Made by a program: the position numbers and the translations under genes
In this document: positions 52,260-61,800 of the stretch, piece after piece
Layout: every line of letters starts with the position of its first letter
Position numbering within the stretch: the first letter of the stretch is position 1
The notes under the pieces: model-generated
Databases searched by the model: none
The model's input: only the letters and a program-made list of their open reading frames with translations
Told to the model about the DNA's origin: nothing
DNA from: Deferribacteraceae bacterium V6Fe1
GTDB taxonomy: Bacteria > Chrysiogenota > Deferribacteres > Deferribacterales > Deferrivibrionaceae
Direction of reading: 5' to 3'
Assembly: GCA_022813675.1 (NCBI GenBank)
Contig: CP063375.1
Span: forward strand, 1,376,001 to 1,440,000
DNA: 64,000 bases

Positions 52260-54337
52260 AATTGTATCTCCACGTTTCCTAAAGTTTCTATTTTAACATT
52301 ATCTGCAATCTCGTTGTGAGAAATAATATTCAGATTAGGGATAAATTTTTCAACAAATCTTCTAAAAGGGAGTCTAATCGGTGGAGAAATTACGAGCACA
52401 GGCGGTAGCCCTTTCATATTTATTTCATCCACTTTTTTCATTAAAGCGGAAAGTATCTTTTGACCAAAAGATGGGTCGACTACAATATCTTTTCCATCAT
52501 CTGTTTGTTGAATATTTTTTGCCAAAAATTGTTCAATAGGGGAGGCCAGTGTAAAAACGTAAAGCTTACCATCGGGAGCAAGGAGACTTTCTGAAATCTG
52601 TCTTTTAAGTGCAATCCTTACCTTTTCGGTCAAATAATCAACATTTTTTGATTGTGTACCATATGAGGCCAGGACTTCAAGTATTGTTTGAAGATTTCGG
52701 ATAGAAATCCTTTCTTTGAGAAGGTTTTGTAATACTCTATGGACAAGCCCCAAATCCAAAATATTTGGGACTAAATCTTCTACTAATTTTGGATATTTTT
52801 CTTTTAATTTATCAAGTAAATCCTGCGTTTCTTGTCTGCCTACGAGTTCAAATGCGTTTGTCTTAATTACTTCTGTGATATGTGTGGCTATGACGGTCGC
52901 AGGGTCTACTATCGTGTATCCTTCCAGCTCTGCTTTTTCACGTTCTGCAGTATCTACCCATTTGGCGTCAAGTCCAAAAGCAGGGTCTTTTGATTCAATC
53001 CCTTCTACAAGATTCAAATCTCCGTCAGGGTTCATTACAAGCCACTTATCAGGCAGCACAAAGCCTGATGCTACCTTTACCCCTTTTATTAAAATAACGT
53101 AATTATTCGGATCAATTTGAAGGTTATCTCTGATTCTTACAGGGGGAACTATAAACCCCATCTCGAGTGCTATTTGTCTTCTAATAGATTTAATTCTGCC
53201 CAATAGATTCCCACCTTTTTGCTCATCTACAAGCTGTATAAGATTAAAACCAATTTCAAGCTCCATAGTATCCATATCAAGCAGATCTCTTACAGCTTTT
53301 TCTTCAGGCACCTCATCAGGCTCTTCTTCAGGTTCTTCAGCCTCTTTTTCAGCAATATCTTTAAGGGAAGATTTGGAGTAATAAGCGATTGCAAACATTA
53401 TACCAGCAAGTATAAAAAATGAAAGCTTGGGAAGTCCAGGTATTAGACCGAAAAATACAAGTATAGCACCTGTGACATAAAGTATTTTTGTGGTCTTAAA
53501 CATTTCTGCCAGAAGTCTTGTGCCTAAGTCTGCTTGTTCTCCAGCTCTTGTCACAACAATACCAGCTGCAGTAGAAATGATAAGTGCAGGCATCTGGCTT
53601 ACAAGTCCGTCACCGACTGTTAATATTGTAAAACGTTTTGCTGCCTCACCTACTGTCATATCAAACTGCGCAACACCTATGATAAGTCCACCAATGATAT
53701 TTATTGCTGTAATTAAAAGGCCTGCAACTGCATCACCTCTTACAAATTTTGAGGCACCATCCATCGCTCCGTAAAAATCAGCCCTTTTTTGTATATCTTC
53801 CCTGAGTTTTTTTGCCTGCATTTCATCAATTATACCTGCATTAAGATCAGCATCGATACTCATTTGTTTACCAGGCATTGCATCAAGAGTAAATCTTGCA
53901 GCTACTTCAGCCACCCTTCCTGAACCTTTAGTGATAACTACAAAATTTATAATAACGAGAATCATAAATATAATAAGACCGATTACAAAATTTCCGCCTA
54001 CTACAAATTGTCCAAAAGACATAATTACTGCACCGGCAGCATCTTCACCCTCGGCACCATGGAGTAATATTCGCCTTGTTGATGCTACGTTTAACGAAAG
54101 TCTGAACAAGGTAGAAATAAGTAAAACCGAAGGGAATGTAGAAAAATCGAGAGGTTCTTTAATGTATAGTGACACAAGCAAAATTATAAGTGCAAGTGTG
54201 ATACTCATTGTAAGGAAAATATCAAGCAGAGGTGCAGGCACGGGTATTATCATTACAATAAGAATGCCTACTACCAAAAACGGCATAAATATATCGCCAC
54301 TTTTAAGTTTACTTAATACACCGGTTTCCTGAGCCAT
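52256..54337 (-). CDS. flhA: Flagellar export gate protein FlhA
   Basis: A 693-aa component of the flagellar type III export gate. The N-terminal half has eight predicted membrane segments and the FHIPEP signature region (FVRGDAVAGLLITAINIIGG). The C-terminal cytoplasmic domain docks substrates and chaperones (for instance the VIKTNAFELVGRQETQDLLDKL segment). It is the first gene of the long minus-strand operon in this window. Confidence 0.96.
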   Translation of the reverse strand: MAQETGVLSKLKSGDIFMPFLVVGILIVMIIPVPAPLLDIFLTMSITLALIILLVSLYIKEPLDFSTFPSVLLISTLFRLSLNVASTRRILLHGAEGEDAAGAVIMSFGQFVVGGNFVIGLIIFMILVIINFVVITKGSGRVAEVAARFTLDAMPGKQMSIDADLNAGIIDEMQAKKLREDIQKRADFYGAMDGASKFVRGDAVAGLLITAINIIGGLIIGVAQFDMTVGEAAKRFTILTVGDGLVSQMPALIISTAAGIVVTRAGEQADLGTRLLAEMFKTTKILYVTGAILVFFGLIPGLPKLSFFILAGIMFAIAYYSKSSLKDIAEKEAEEPEEEPDEVPEEKAVRDLLDMDTMELEIGFNLIQLVDEQKGGNLLGRIKSIRRQIALEMGFIVPPVRIRDNLQIDPNNYVILIKGVKVASGFVLPDKWLVMNPDGDLNLVEGIESKDPAFGLDAKWVDTAEREKAELEGYTIVDPATVIATHITEVIKTNAFELVGRQETQDLLDKLKEKYPKLVEDLVPNILDLGLVHRVLQNLLKERISIRNLQTILEVLASYGTQSKNVDYLTEKVRIALKRQISESLLAPDGKLYVFTLASPIEQFLAKNIQQTDDGKDIVVDPSFGQKILSALMKKVDEINMKGLPPVLVISPPIRLPFRRFVEKFIPNLNIISHNEIADNVKIETLGNVEIQL

Positions 54338-54374
54338 TTTACCTCAAATTAAAATTATTGATATACTTTTGTCT

Positions 54375-54398
54375 ATTATACACCAAAAATATTAAAAA
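54375..54398 (-). promoter_or_regulatory. Candidate promoter of the flhA operon
   Basis: On the minus strand a perfect TATAAT (54380-54375) lies about 38 bases before the flhA start; a weak -35 match (TTAACT or TAACTT) is found about 17-18 bases upstream. No sigma-54 GG/GC pair stands out. Only the -10 element is convincing. Confidence 0.4.
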
Positions 54399-54450
54399 AG
54401 TTAAGCCTTTTTATTAGTTTAGTTTGATTTTAAATTTTATTACTCAATAT

Positions 54451-54491
54451 TTGACATTTATCAATTCAAAAAAAATATTTTTATGTATATT
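54451..54491 (+). promoter_or_regulatory. FNR-type activator box and -10 element of the 54.5-58.0 kb operon
   Basis: TTGAC-ATTT-ATCAA (54451-54464) matches the FNR/DNR-type consensus TTGAT-N4-ATCAA in 9 of 10 fixed bases. A TATATT -10 candidate lies at 54486-54491. A start site about seven bases after it would put the box centre (54457.5) at about -41.5, the standard position for class II activation. The first ATG follows at 54518 behind AAGGAGG. Confidence 0.65.
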
Positions 54492-54517
54492 TCCCACTAA
54501 AGAGTAAGGAGGCAGAT

Positions 54518-55750
54518 ATGACAGCAGTAATTGATACAAATATTTCAATAAAAGAATTGGTTGAAAAATACCCTGAGACACTTGATATACTTGTTGCTAA
54601 CGGTTTTGAAATGTTTAAGGATGAAAATAAGTTAAATAGTGTAGGCAAAATTTTAAAGCTTGGTTCAGCCCTGAAATCAAAAGGGTTTGACGAGGAAACC
54701 TTTGTAAAACTTTTGGAAGAGAAGGTTGAACAAGAAAGAAACGTAAGCGATGTTACGATGAAAAAGAGAGTGGCAGTGGGGGATATCAAAGTAAAAGGTT
54801 TACTCCCTTGTCCCGTAAGAATACCTCTTTTAGAAGGGTTTGACAGCTTTACAGAAAAATTTAATGAAGAAAATGGTATAAATATTACCTATAAACTTGA
54901 AGCAGCTTCAGTAGGTGCAAAGTTTCTTGAAGAAGAGATTGCAAAAGTGGAATCTGAAGATGAGCTTCCGGATATCTTTGTTTCTGCGGGCTTTGAGACA
55001 TTTTTCGACAAGAGAGCCATTGGCAGATTTAAGGATAACGGGGTGTTTGTAAACCCTTATTTTGGTGAAAAATTAAATGATGATTTTAATGGAGTAGATA
55101 TAGAAGACCCGAAGGGTGATTATACGATAATTAGTACTGTGCCTGCGGTATTTATGGTAAATTTGCAGGAAATCGGTGATTTAAAAGTCCCTGAAAGTTG
55201 GGCAGACCTTTTAAGTGAAGAGTATTATCAAAAAGTTGCTCTACCGGTTGGTGACTTTGACCTTTTTAATGCAATTTTGATAAGTATTTATAAAGATTTT
55301 GGTATGGATGGCGTGGAAAAACTCGGTAAAATTTTGCTAAAGTCAATGCATCCGGCACAGATGGTTAAAAATGCAGGGAAAAAAGTGGCAGACAAGCCTG
55401 TGGTAACTATTATGCCGTACTTTTTTACAAAGATGGTTAGGGACGTGTCTACAATGAAGGTTGTATGGCCTAAGGATGGAGCGATTATTTCACCTATTTT
55501 TATGCTTGTGAAAAGAAGTAAACTTGAGATTTTAAAACCTGTAGCTGACTTTCTATTTTCAAAAGAGGTAGGGGAAATACTTTCGCACAAAGGGCTTTTC
55601 CCATCTTTAAACCCTGAAGTAAAAAATATTTTGCCTGAAAATGCAAAATTCAAGTGGGTTGGTTGGGATTACATTTATTCAAATGATATTGGCGAATTGA
55701 TAAAAACTACTAATGAAGTTTTTGAAAAAAGTGCAGATGAGGTGAAATAA
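54518..55750 (+). CDS. DUF1858 domain fused to a cytosolic substrate-binding-protein-like domain
   Basis: A 410-aa protein. Residues 8-65 form a DUF1858-like helical domain (IKELVEKYPETLDILVANGFEMF), of the type linked to hybrid-cluster-protein and NO-related contexts. From about residue 88 comes a type-2 periplasmic-binding-protein fold (VKGLLPCPVRIPLLEGFDSF, DIFVSAGFETFF, VPAVFMVNL, VPESWADLLSEEY). There is no signal peptide, so the binding domain is in the cytosol, unlike normal ABC partners. It is the first gene of a five-gene operon. Ligand unknown; a metal, cofactor or anion is possible. Confidence 0.8.
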   Translation: MTAVIDTNISIKELVEKYPETLDILVANGFEMFKDENKLNSVGKILKLGSALKSKGFDEETFVKLLEEKVEQERNVSDVTMKKRVAVGDIKVKGLLPCPVRIPLLEGFDSFTEKFNEENGINITYKLEAASVGAKFLEEEIAKVESEDELPDIFVSAGFETFFDKRAIGRFKDNGVFVNPYFGEKLNDDFNGVDIEDPKGDYTIISTVPAVFMVNLQEIGDLKVPESWADLLSEEYYQKVALPVGDFDLFNAILISIYKDFGMDGVEKLGKILLKSMHPAQMVKNAGKKVADKPVVTIMPYFFTKMVRDVSTMKVVWPKDGAIISPIFMLVKRSKLEILKPVADFLFSKEVGEILSHKGLFPSLNPEVKNILPENAKFKWVGWDYIYSNDIGELIKTTNEVFEKSADEVK

Positions 55751-56433
55751 TGAAATTTTTAACTATTTCAGGGCCCCCATCTTCCGGGAAAACATCGGTA
55801 ATTTTAAAGACAATAGATGCATTGAAAGAAAAGGGTTATAGGGCAGGGGTAGTAAAATTTGACTGTTTGTTGACTGACGATGATAAGCTTTATATGTCAA
55901 AAAATATCCCTGTTAAAAAAGGTCTGTCCGGTGCATTGTGCCCTGACCACTTTTTTGTAAGTAACATTGAAGCTTGCGTTGAGTGGGGGATGGAAAATAA
56001 TCTTGAATTTTTGATAAGTGAAAGTGCAGGGCTTTGCAACAGATGTTCTCCGCATATTAAGGATATATTGGCTGTATGTGTAATTGATAATTTAAGCGGC
56101 GTAAATACACCTAAAAAAATTGGCCCGATGTTAAAATCTGCAGACATAGTGATTATTACAAAGGGTGATATTGTTAGTCAGGCAGAAAGGGAAGTTTTTG
56201 CAAGCAGAGTAAAAAATGTAAATCCGAGTGCTACAATTATGCACGTAAATGGTATCACAGGGCAGGGTGCTTATGAGTTTGCAAGTCTTATAGAAGATAC
56301 AAATGAAATAGAGACTTTGAAAGGTAAGAAATTAAGATTTTCGATGCCTTCAGCACTTTGTTCATATTGTCTTGGTGAGACAAGGATAGGGGAGTCCTAT
56401 CAGATGGGCAATGTAAGAAAGATGGAGATGTAG
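55750..56433 (+). CDS. HypB/UreG-like P-loop GTPase
   Basis: A 227-aa nucleotide-binding protein. Walker A is SGPPSSGKTSVI at residues 6-17. FLISESAGLCNRCSPH takes the place of the G2/G3 region of HypB/UreG, and ITKGDIV resembles the base-recognition NKXD motif with Thr for Asn. Cysteines occur in ALCPDH, LCNRCSP and the C-terminal ALCSYCLGETRIGESY, which could bind metal. HypB and UreG load nickel; here no nickel enzyme is near, so the cargo is unknown. Start shares the region of the preceding stop (TAATG). Confidence 0.8.
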   Translation: MKFLTISGPPSSGKTSVILKTIDALKEKGYRAGVVKFDCLLTDDDKLYMSKNIPVKKGLSGALCPDHFFVSNIEACVEWGMENNLEFLISESAGLCNRCSPHIKDILAVCVIDNLSGVNTPKKIGPMLKSADIVIITKGDIVSQAEREVFASRVKNVNPSATIMHVNGITGQGAYEFASLIEDTNEIETLKGKKLRFSMPSALCSYCLGETRIGESYQMGNVRKMEM

Positions 56434-56435
56434 TT

Positions 56436-57425
56436 ATGAGTACGATATTAAAAGAGCCTATTTCAAAGATTATAATTGTAAAACCTTACCTGTCAGACTT
56501 TTTTGAGTCTTACGGAATAACTGTTGATAAAGACGATGTTAGAGACTTGGATACCTTTTTTAATGAGTTGAATGAAGATTTACTTGAGGATGTTGGTACA
56601 ACTCTTTCAGATTTGAAAAAGGCATTTAATGAATATTTAGCAGTGATGGAAGAGGTGCTTGAAAATGATTTTCAGGTAGAAGAGATAACTATTATCGGAG
56701 GGTTTAATAAGTCAAATGAGCCTGAAAATTTTGAACTTACTATCAAAAAAGGTGATGTTGTTTGCATAGTAGGCCCCACAGGGTCAGGAAAAAGCAGACT
56801 TTTGGCAGATATTGAGTGGATGGCTCAGGGGGATACCCCTACTAAAAGAAAAGTATTAATAAATGGTGAAAAGCCTAAAAAAGAGTGGAGATTTTCTACT
56901 GAACACAAGCTTGTGGCTCAACTTTCTCAAAATATGAATTTTGTAATGGATTTGACTGTTGAAGAGTTTGTTACTCTTCACGCGGAAAGCAGATTTATTC
57001 AAGATGTTGAGGAAAAGGTTAATAGAATTATAAAAGAGGCAAACAAACTTGCAGGAGAAGAGTTTACAAAGGACACCCCTGTAACTGCACTTAGCGGCGG
57101 TCAGTCAAGGTCATTAATGATTGCGGATACAGCTTTTTTGAGTAAGTCTCCCATAATTTTAATTGATGAAATTGAAAATGCAGGTATTGACAGGAAAAAA
57201 GCATTAGAGCTCTTGGTAAAAGAGGAAAAAATTGTCCTTATGGCTACTCACGACCCTATTTTGGCACTTATGGGGGATAAAAGACTTATTATAAAAAATG
57301 GCGGTGTTGCCAAAATAATTGAGTCAAGTGAAGAGGAGAAGGCAATATTGCCGGAGCTTGAAGCACTTGATAACAAGCTTTTGGAATTAAGAAACAGATT
57401 GAGAAATGGTGAAGTTTTAAAATAA
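56436..57425 (+). CDS. Stand-alone ABC-type ATPase with N-terminal DUF1858-like region
   Basis: A 329-aa soluble ABC ATPase. An N-terminal helical part (about 1-75, SDFFESYGITVDKDDVRDL) resembles the DUF1858/ScdA-N type. The ATPase core shows Walker A GPTGSGKS near residue 111, Q-loop LVAQLSQNM, full signature ALSGGQSRSLM, Walker B IILIDEIENAGID and switch His MATHDP. No membrane subunit is encoded nearby, so it is not an ordinary importer; it may drive a cytosolic remodelling or insertion step with the GTPase and binding protein. Confidence 0.82.
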   Translation: MSTILKEPISKIIIVKPYLSDFFESYGITVDKDDVRDLDTFFNELNEDLLEDVGTTLSDLKKAFNEYLAVMEEVLENDFQVEEITIIGGFNKSNEPENFELTIKKGDVVCIVGPTGSGKSRLLADIEWMAQGDTPTKRKVLINGEKPKKEWRFSTEHKLVAQLSQNMNFVMDLTVEEFVTLHAESRFIQDVEEKVNRIIKEANKLAGEEFTKDTPVTALSGGQSRSLMIADTAFLSKSPIILIDEIENAGIDRKKALELLVKEEKIVLMATHDPILALMGDKRLIIKNGGVAKIIESSEEEKAILPELEALDNKLLELRNRLRNGEVLK

Positions 57426-57451
57426 AATTAATAAATATAGGAGGCTTAATT

Positions 57452-57691
57452 ATGCATGAAGGATGTATGGGAAGTTTTGAAAATGGAAAGCAGGTAGTTG
57501 ATAAACTCAGAATGATGGGGTTTAGCAATCAATATATGCCTATGCCGATGAAGTTAAAATGCAGCTGCGGAGAAGAGTTTGAGATGGAAACATTTGAAAC
57601 AAAATGTCCAAAGTGTAATATGGTTTATGGCGTAACACCTTGTCATGCTTTTGACCCATCAAATATTCAAGCAGCAGGAGTGGACTACTAA
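57452..57691 (+). CDS. Small Cys-rich (zinc-ribbon-like) protein
   Basis: A 79-aa protein with a C-terminal metal-site candidate: CSCGEEFEMETFETKCPKC, then a further Cys-His pair in TPCHAF. Two more methionine/cysteine-rich patches (HEGCMGS, MPMPMKL) precede it. An AGGAGG ribosome-binding site lies before the ATG. It probably holds zinc or another metal and is cotranscribed with the ABC ATPase and the YgbA_NO gene. Function unknown. Confidence 0.78.
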   Translation: MHEGCMGSFENGKQVVDKLRMMGFSNQYMPMPMKLKCSCGEEFEMETFETKCPKCNMVYGVTPCHAFDPSNIQAAGVDY

Positions 57692-58009
57692 ATGGCACTT
57701 TCCAAAGAAAAAAGGATTAAGAAAGATGCTAAAATTTTAAGAAAGTTTGTGTATGTATATTGCAAAAAAAATCATTCCGACAGAGAAAAAAACTCTGACG
57801 GTTATTGTGATGAATGTTTTGAAGTTTTAAACTATGCACTCAAGAGGGATGAAAAATGCCCTCTTGACCCAAAGCCCAAATGTAAAGATTGTAAAATCCA
57901 CTGTTACAAACCTGAAATGCGCCAAAAAATCAAAGAAATTATGAAATTTAGCGGTATCTATTTTATCAAAAGGGGCAGACTTGATTGGGTATTTCATTAT
58001 TTCTTTTGA
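57692..58009 (+). CDS. ygbA: YgbA_NO family (nitrous-oxide/NO-stimulated promoter) protein
   Basis: A 105-aa cysteine-rich protein. RIKKDAKILRKFVYVYCKKNH, CDECFEVLNYALKRDEKCPLDPKPKCKDC and IHCYKPEMRQKIKEIMKFSG match my knowledge of the YgbA_NO family. In Escherichia coli ygbA belongs to the NsrR nitric-oxide regulon, so the gene is a marker of nitrosative-stress operons. The molecular role is still poorly known. It starts directly after the previous stop and closes the operon. Confidence 0.87.
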   Translation: MALSKEKRIKKDAKILRKFVYVYCKKNHSDREKNSDGYCDECFEVLNYALKRDEKCPLDPKPKCKDCKIHCYKPEMRQKIKEIMKFSGIYFIKRGRLDWVFHYFF

Positions 58010-58056
58010 TTGGTCGATTTTTTGCGAAGGGTTTTAAGGCTTAAGGGTATAAAAAA

Positions 58057-58704
58057 CTAATTTCCTAAAAGCTCAATCTCTTTTCCATTTACTTTTATAA
58101 TATTTTCTTCGGTCAGTTTTTTTAAGAGTCTTGAAAATGTCTCAGGGGCTATCCCCAAAAGGATTGCTATATCCCCTTTGCTTGCAGGCAGTATCACCTT
58201 ATTATCTTTATTTTTATCAGCCAGTACAGTTAAATATCTAAGCAGTCTGTTTCTTGCATCACTTAATGTGAGATTTTCAACCATATTCAAAAAATATTTT
58301 ATCCGTTGAGCCATCATACCTATTAATTTCATAGAAATATCCGGATGTTCTTTTATCAATTGGTAAAGTTTTTTAGAGTTAATAGCAAGTGCGACAGAAT
58401 CTACTACCGCCTCTGCAGTAACAGGGTAACGGTTTCTTAAATAAAGGAGAATTTCTGCAAATAGCTCACCTGGCTTGACAAAGTGAATTATCGCTTCTTT
58501 CCCCTCATCATTTGTTTTGTAAAGCTTTATATGCCCTGCGGCTAAGAAATAGATATTTTCCCCTTCCTGATCTTCAAAGAAAAAAATTTCTTTTTTATTT
58601 TTTTTGACAAGAGATGATATACTATCAAGAAGTTTGAATGTTTCATCGTCTGCATTGCCCAAAAAGCAATTTACAAACATTTTTAGCGCATTTTTTTTAT
58701 CCAT
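58057..58704 (-). CDS. Crp/Fnr-family transcriptional regulator (DNR/NnrR/HcpR-like)
   Basis: A 215-aa regulator: cyclic-nucleotide-like sensor domain (about 15-125), dimer helix, and C-terminal winged HTH. The recognition helix reads GIAPETFSRLLKKL; Glu, Ser and Arg in EXXSR match the residues FNR uses to read TTGAT half-sites. The N-terminal FNR cysteine cluster is absent (one Cys only), so it does not sense oxygen by FNR-type Fe-S. It converges on the NO-linked operon, whose promoter has an FNR-type box; I infer that it controls that operon, perhaps through haem or NO. Confidence 0.85.
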   Translation of the reverse strand: MDKKNALKMFVNCFLGNADDETFKLLDSISSLVKKNKKEIFFFEDQEGENIYFLAAGHIKLYKTNDEGKEAIIHFVKPGELFAEILLYLRNRYPVTAEAVVDSVALAINSKKLYQLIKEHPDISMKLIGMMAQRIKYFLNMVENLTLSDARNRLLRYLTVLADKNKDNKVILPASKGDIAILLGIAPETFSRLLKKLTEENIIKVNGKEIELLGN

Positions 58705-58891
58705 GTCAGGAATATAGCATTTTTTTGCAAAAAATCAAACCGCGTATTTTGTCCGGTAAAAATTACAGATACATTTTTTATCCCTTTAAACACATATCAA
58801 ATCGTGCTAATATTTATCTGTTAAAAAATATCTGTCTTTATTTTGTGTTAGATAAGGTGGTTCTTAGAATGGTTGGTATGATGAGGTGATT

Positions 58892-61800
58892 ATGTTTAAA
58901 CCAAGTCTCTGCACACAGGCTTCAGCCGGCTCAGGCAAGACATATAGGCTTGCATCTCGATATATCCACCTGCTTAAACTGATTTTTAAAGGGAATATTA
59001 AGGACAATTTCCCTGAAATTCTTAACCCCGATTCTATCGGCTCAATAGTTGCCCTTACATTCACAAATAAGGCTGCTGCTGAGATGAAAGACAGAATAAT
59101 TCTTTTTTTAAAGAAACTAGCAGATATTTATCCTGACAAAGATTTTGACAAAGAAAGTTTTGGTATAAAAGAAAATGAAGCAGCAAAGCTACTCGTTGAT
59201 ATAATAAAAAATTACGGTGATTTTAATGTCACTACCCTTGATTCTTTTATGAATAAAATACTAAAAGCTTTTGCAATAGAAAAAAAGATTATGCCCGACT
59301 ATGAGGTGTTTTTTGAATCGGATGAAATTTTTGAGCTTGCCTTTGGAGATGTGGTTTCTAATCCCGATAACTTTATACAGCTTCTCGATTTTTTAATCAA
59401 ACTTCTTGATTTGGGGCAATCCGGCGTAAATCCGGAGAAGATTATATTTGATGGGCTTAGTAAATACAAAGATATCGATATTCCTGAAAATCTGCTACTT
59501 TTTGAAAATCTATGTGAAAAGCTTGAGTTTGGTAATAAAAACTTTGCTGAAATACAGTCTGAAATTGAAACTAATCTGCTTGAAAATTTCAGGTATTTTC
59601 AGGAGTTGTTTTCTGAGCATGCAGATATTTTTAATAAGACAAATATAAAAAAGTTTAAAAAATCTGACATTAATGAAATGATAAAACATCTTGGTAGATA
59701 TGAAGAAATATTAGCTGAAGGCTCCCTTGTCAGCCTTTATAAAGGAGGCGGTTTTCTCGATGAGGGTAAAGAGAAAGAATTTATTTCAAGACTAACTGAA
59801 AGTGTGGATTTGCTTAAGAAATATATGCTTTTGAAGAGCAGTTTTGAGACAGATGTAGTGGCACAGCAGCTGAAAAGGTTAAGGGATAAAGAGGAAGAGA
59901 TTAAACATATCTCAAATATCGTAGATGGACAGAAGGTTGCAAAGGATGTGAGTGAGATTTTAAGTGAAAACGATATCTCTTATGCCTTTTTGAAATTGGG
60001 GGAGAAGATTTCTCACTACCTTATTGATGAATTTCAAGACACATCTAAAGAGCAGTTTGATGCTATTTTCCCTCTTATCGAAAATGCGGTATCTGAAGGG
60101 GGGACACTATTTATCGTAGGGGATAAAAAGCAGGCCATTTACGGCTGGAGAGGTGGAGATTATACAATATTTGACGAAGCACTTAAGAGCGATAGTCTTA
60201 GATTAGAGGAAGAATTTACTGACACAAATTATCGCTCAGCAAAAAACATTGTAAATTTTAATAATTTTACTTTCAACTCGTCAAATCTTTTGAATGAAAA
60301 ACTTCTGGAAATTTTTGAAGAGGATTTGGGTGAAGATTTTAAGAGCTTGATGATGGATGCGATAGCAGGGATTTACGGGGCTTCAGAGCAAAAGTATAAA
60401 AATGAAAATGATGGTTATCTGGAAATTATTTTGCAAAATGTGGCTGATAATGACGAGCCAGAAGATTTTTATCGAGATGAATTTGTTGATACCCTTAAAA
60501 AAGTAGTTAATGATTACAAGGTGCCCCTATCAGATATAATGATTCTTTTAAGAAAAAAGGATGATATAGACTTGGTTGTTTCCTGGATGAGGGAATATTT
60601 TGAAGAGCTTCCCTTTGTGACGGAAGATTCAATGAGAGTATCATCTAATTTTGAAATTAAAAAATTGCTCTTTATCGCAAATGTCATGACTATGCCCGAA
60701 AACCAGGATTTTGATAAAATATTCAGTGAATTAAAAGTAGATAAAGAGACATTTGATAATATAAAAAGTGAGATTGCATTTTTATCCCCTTACGAGATTT
60801 TTTGCAAAATTATTTCTGCCGATATTCTTAATTATAATGACAATAAAGTTTATTTTGAAAGATTCTTAGAGGAAGTTTTAAAAATCTCTGATAAACATAA
60901 AACTTTGGAAGATGTATTAGAATATTTTAATAAAAAGAAGGATATTACAATAAGTCTCAACGAAAATATAGAAGCTGTTAAAATAATGACAATTCACAAG
61001 TCGAAGGGGCTTGAAAGTCACACTGTCATAATCCCTTTTTACGATTGGAAACTTTACGATAAAGGGAAGTTAAAAGATGCATATCATGCCGTAAATATTG
61101 AAGAGTTTACAGGTGAGCCTGATTACTTGCTGATAAAGCTTACTAAGACGAGGGATTTTTTAAAAGATGGTAGAGATAAGTATTTTGAAAAGTTTAAAAA
61201 TGAAATCGTTGAAAATTTAAATCTTATGTATGTTGCAAATACAAGAGCGAGGGAAAATCTTTTCATTATTGGGCATTATAAAAAGGATATTCAGGAAAAT
61301 AGATACGGCAGACAAATATCGGCTTCCGATTTACTGCATATGATACTTGAAAATTCGGAATATGGTTGCAAGGCTGAGAAAACTTGTAATGAAAGATATA
61401 TTGTAGGCGAAATGAAAAAATGCTCTAAAATTAAATATGAAGAAAAACCTGTAGAAGATGATAAAGTTGAGATAAATGCAAATTTTAGAGGGCATCTTAA
61501 AATATATGAAAAGGAAACATATCTTAATTTTGAAAAAAAGGAGAGACTAAAAGGTGAGCTGTTTCACTTGGGGATGTCTTTTCTTAGCAAAGTAGATTTT
61601 GAAAAAGATTTAAAAGCAATGATAAATGATGCTTATTTTAGAGCAGTAAATTTAATGAGATATTCAGATGAAGATGTCAAACCGTTAATGATGAAGGCTG
61701 TGTTAGACTTGAGGAAATATTTTGAAGATATAGATGCCTTTTGGAATGAAAAAGAGTTTGTGGACAGATATGGAAATATTATGCGTCTTGACCGTGTAGT

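Noticed and set aside
58725-58738. A second FNR-like site, TTGCA-N4-ATCAA, about 20 bases upstream of the Crp/Fnr-family gene
   Set aside because: Only one half-site is intact and the stretch is A/T-rich, where such matches arise by chance. It might reflect autoregulation but is too weak to list.
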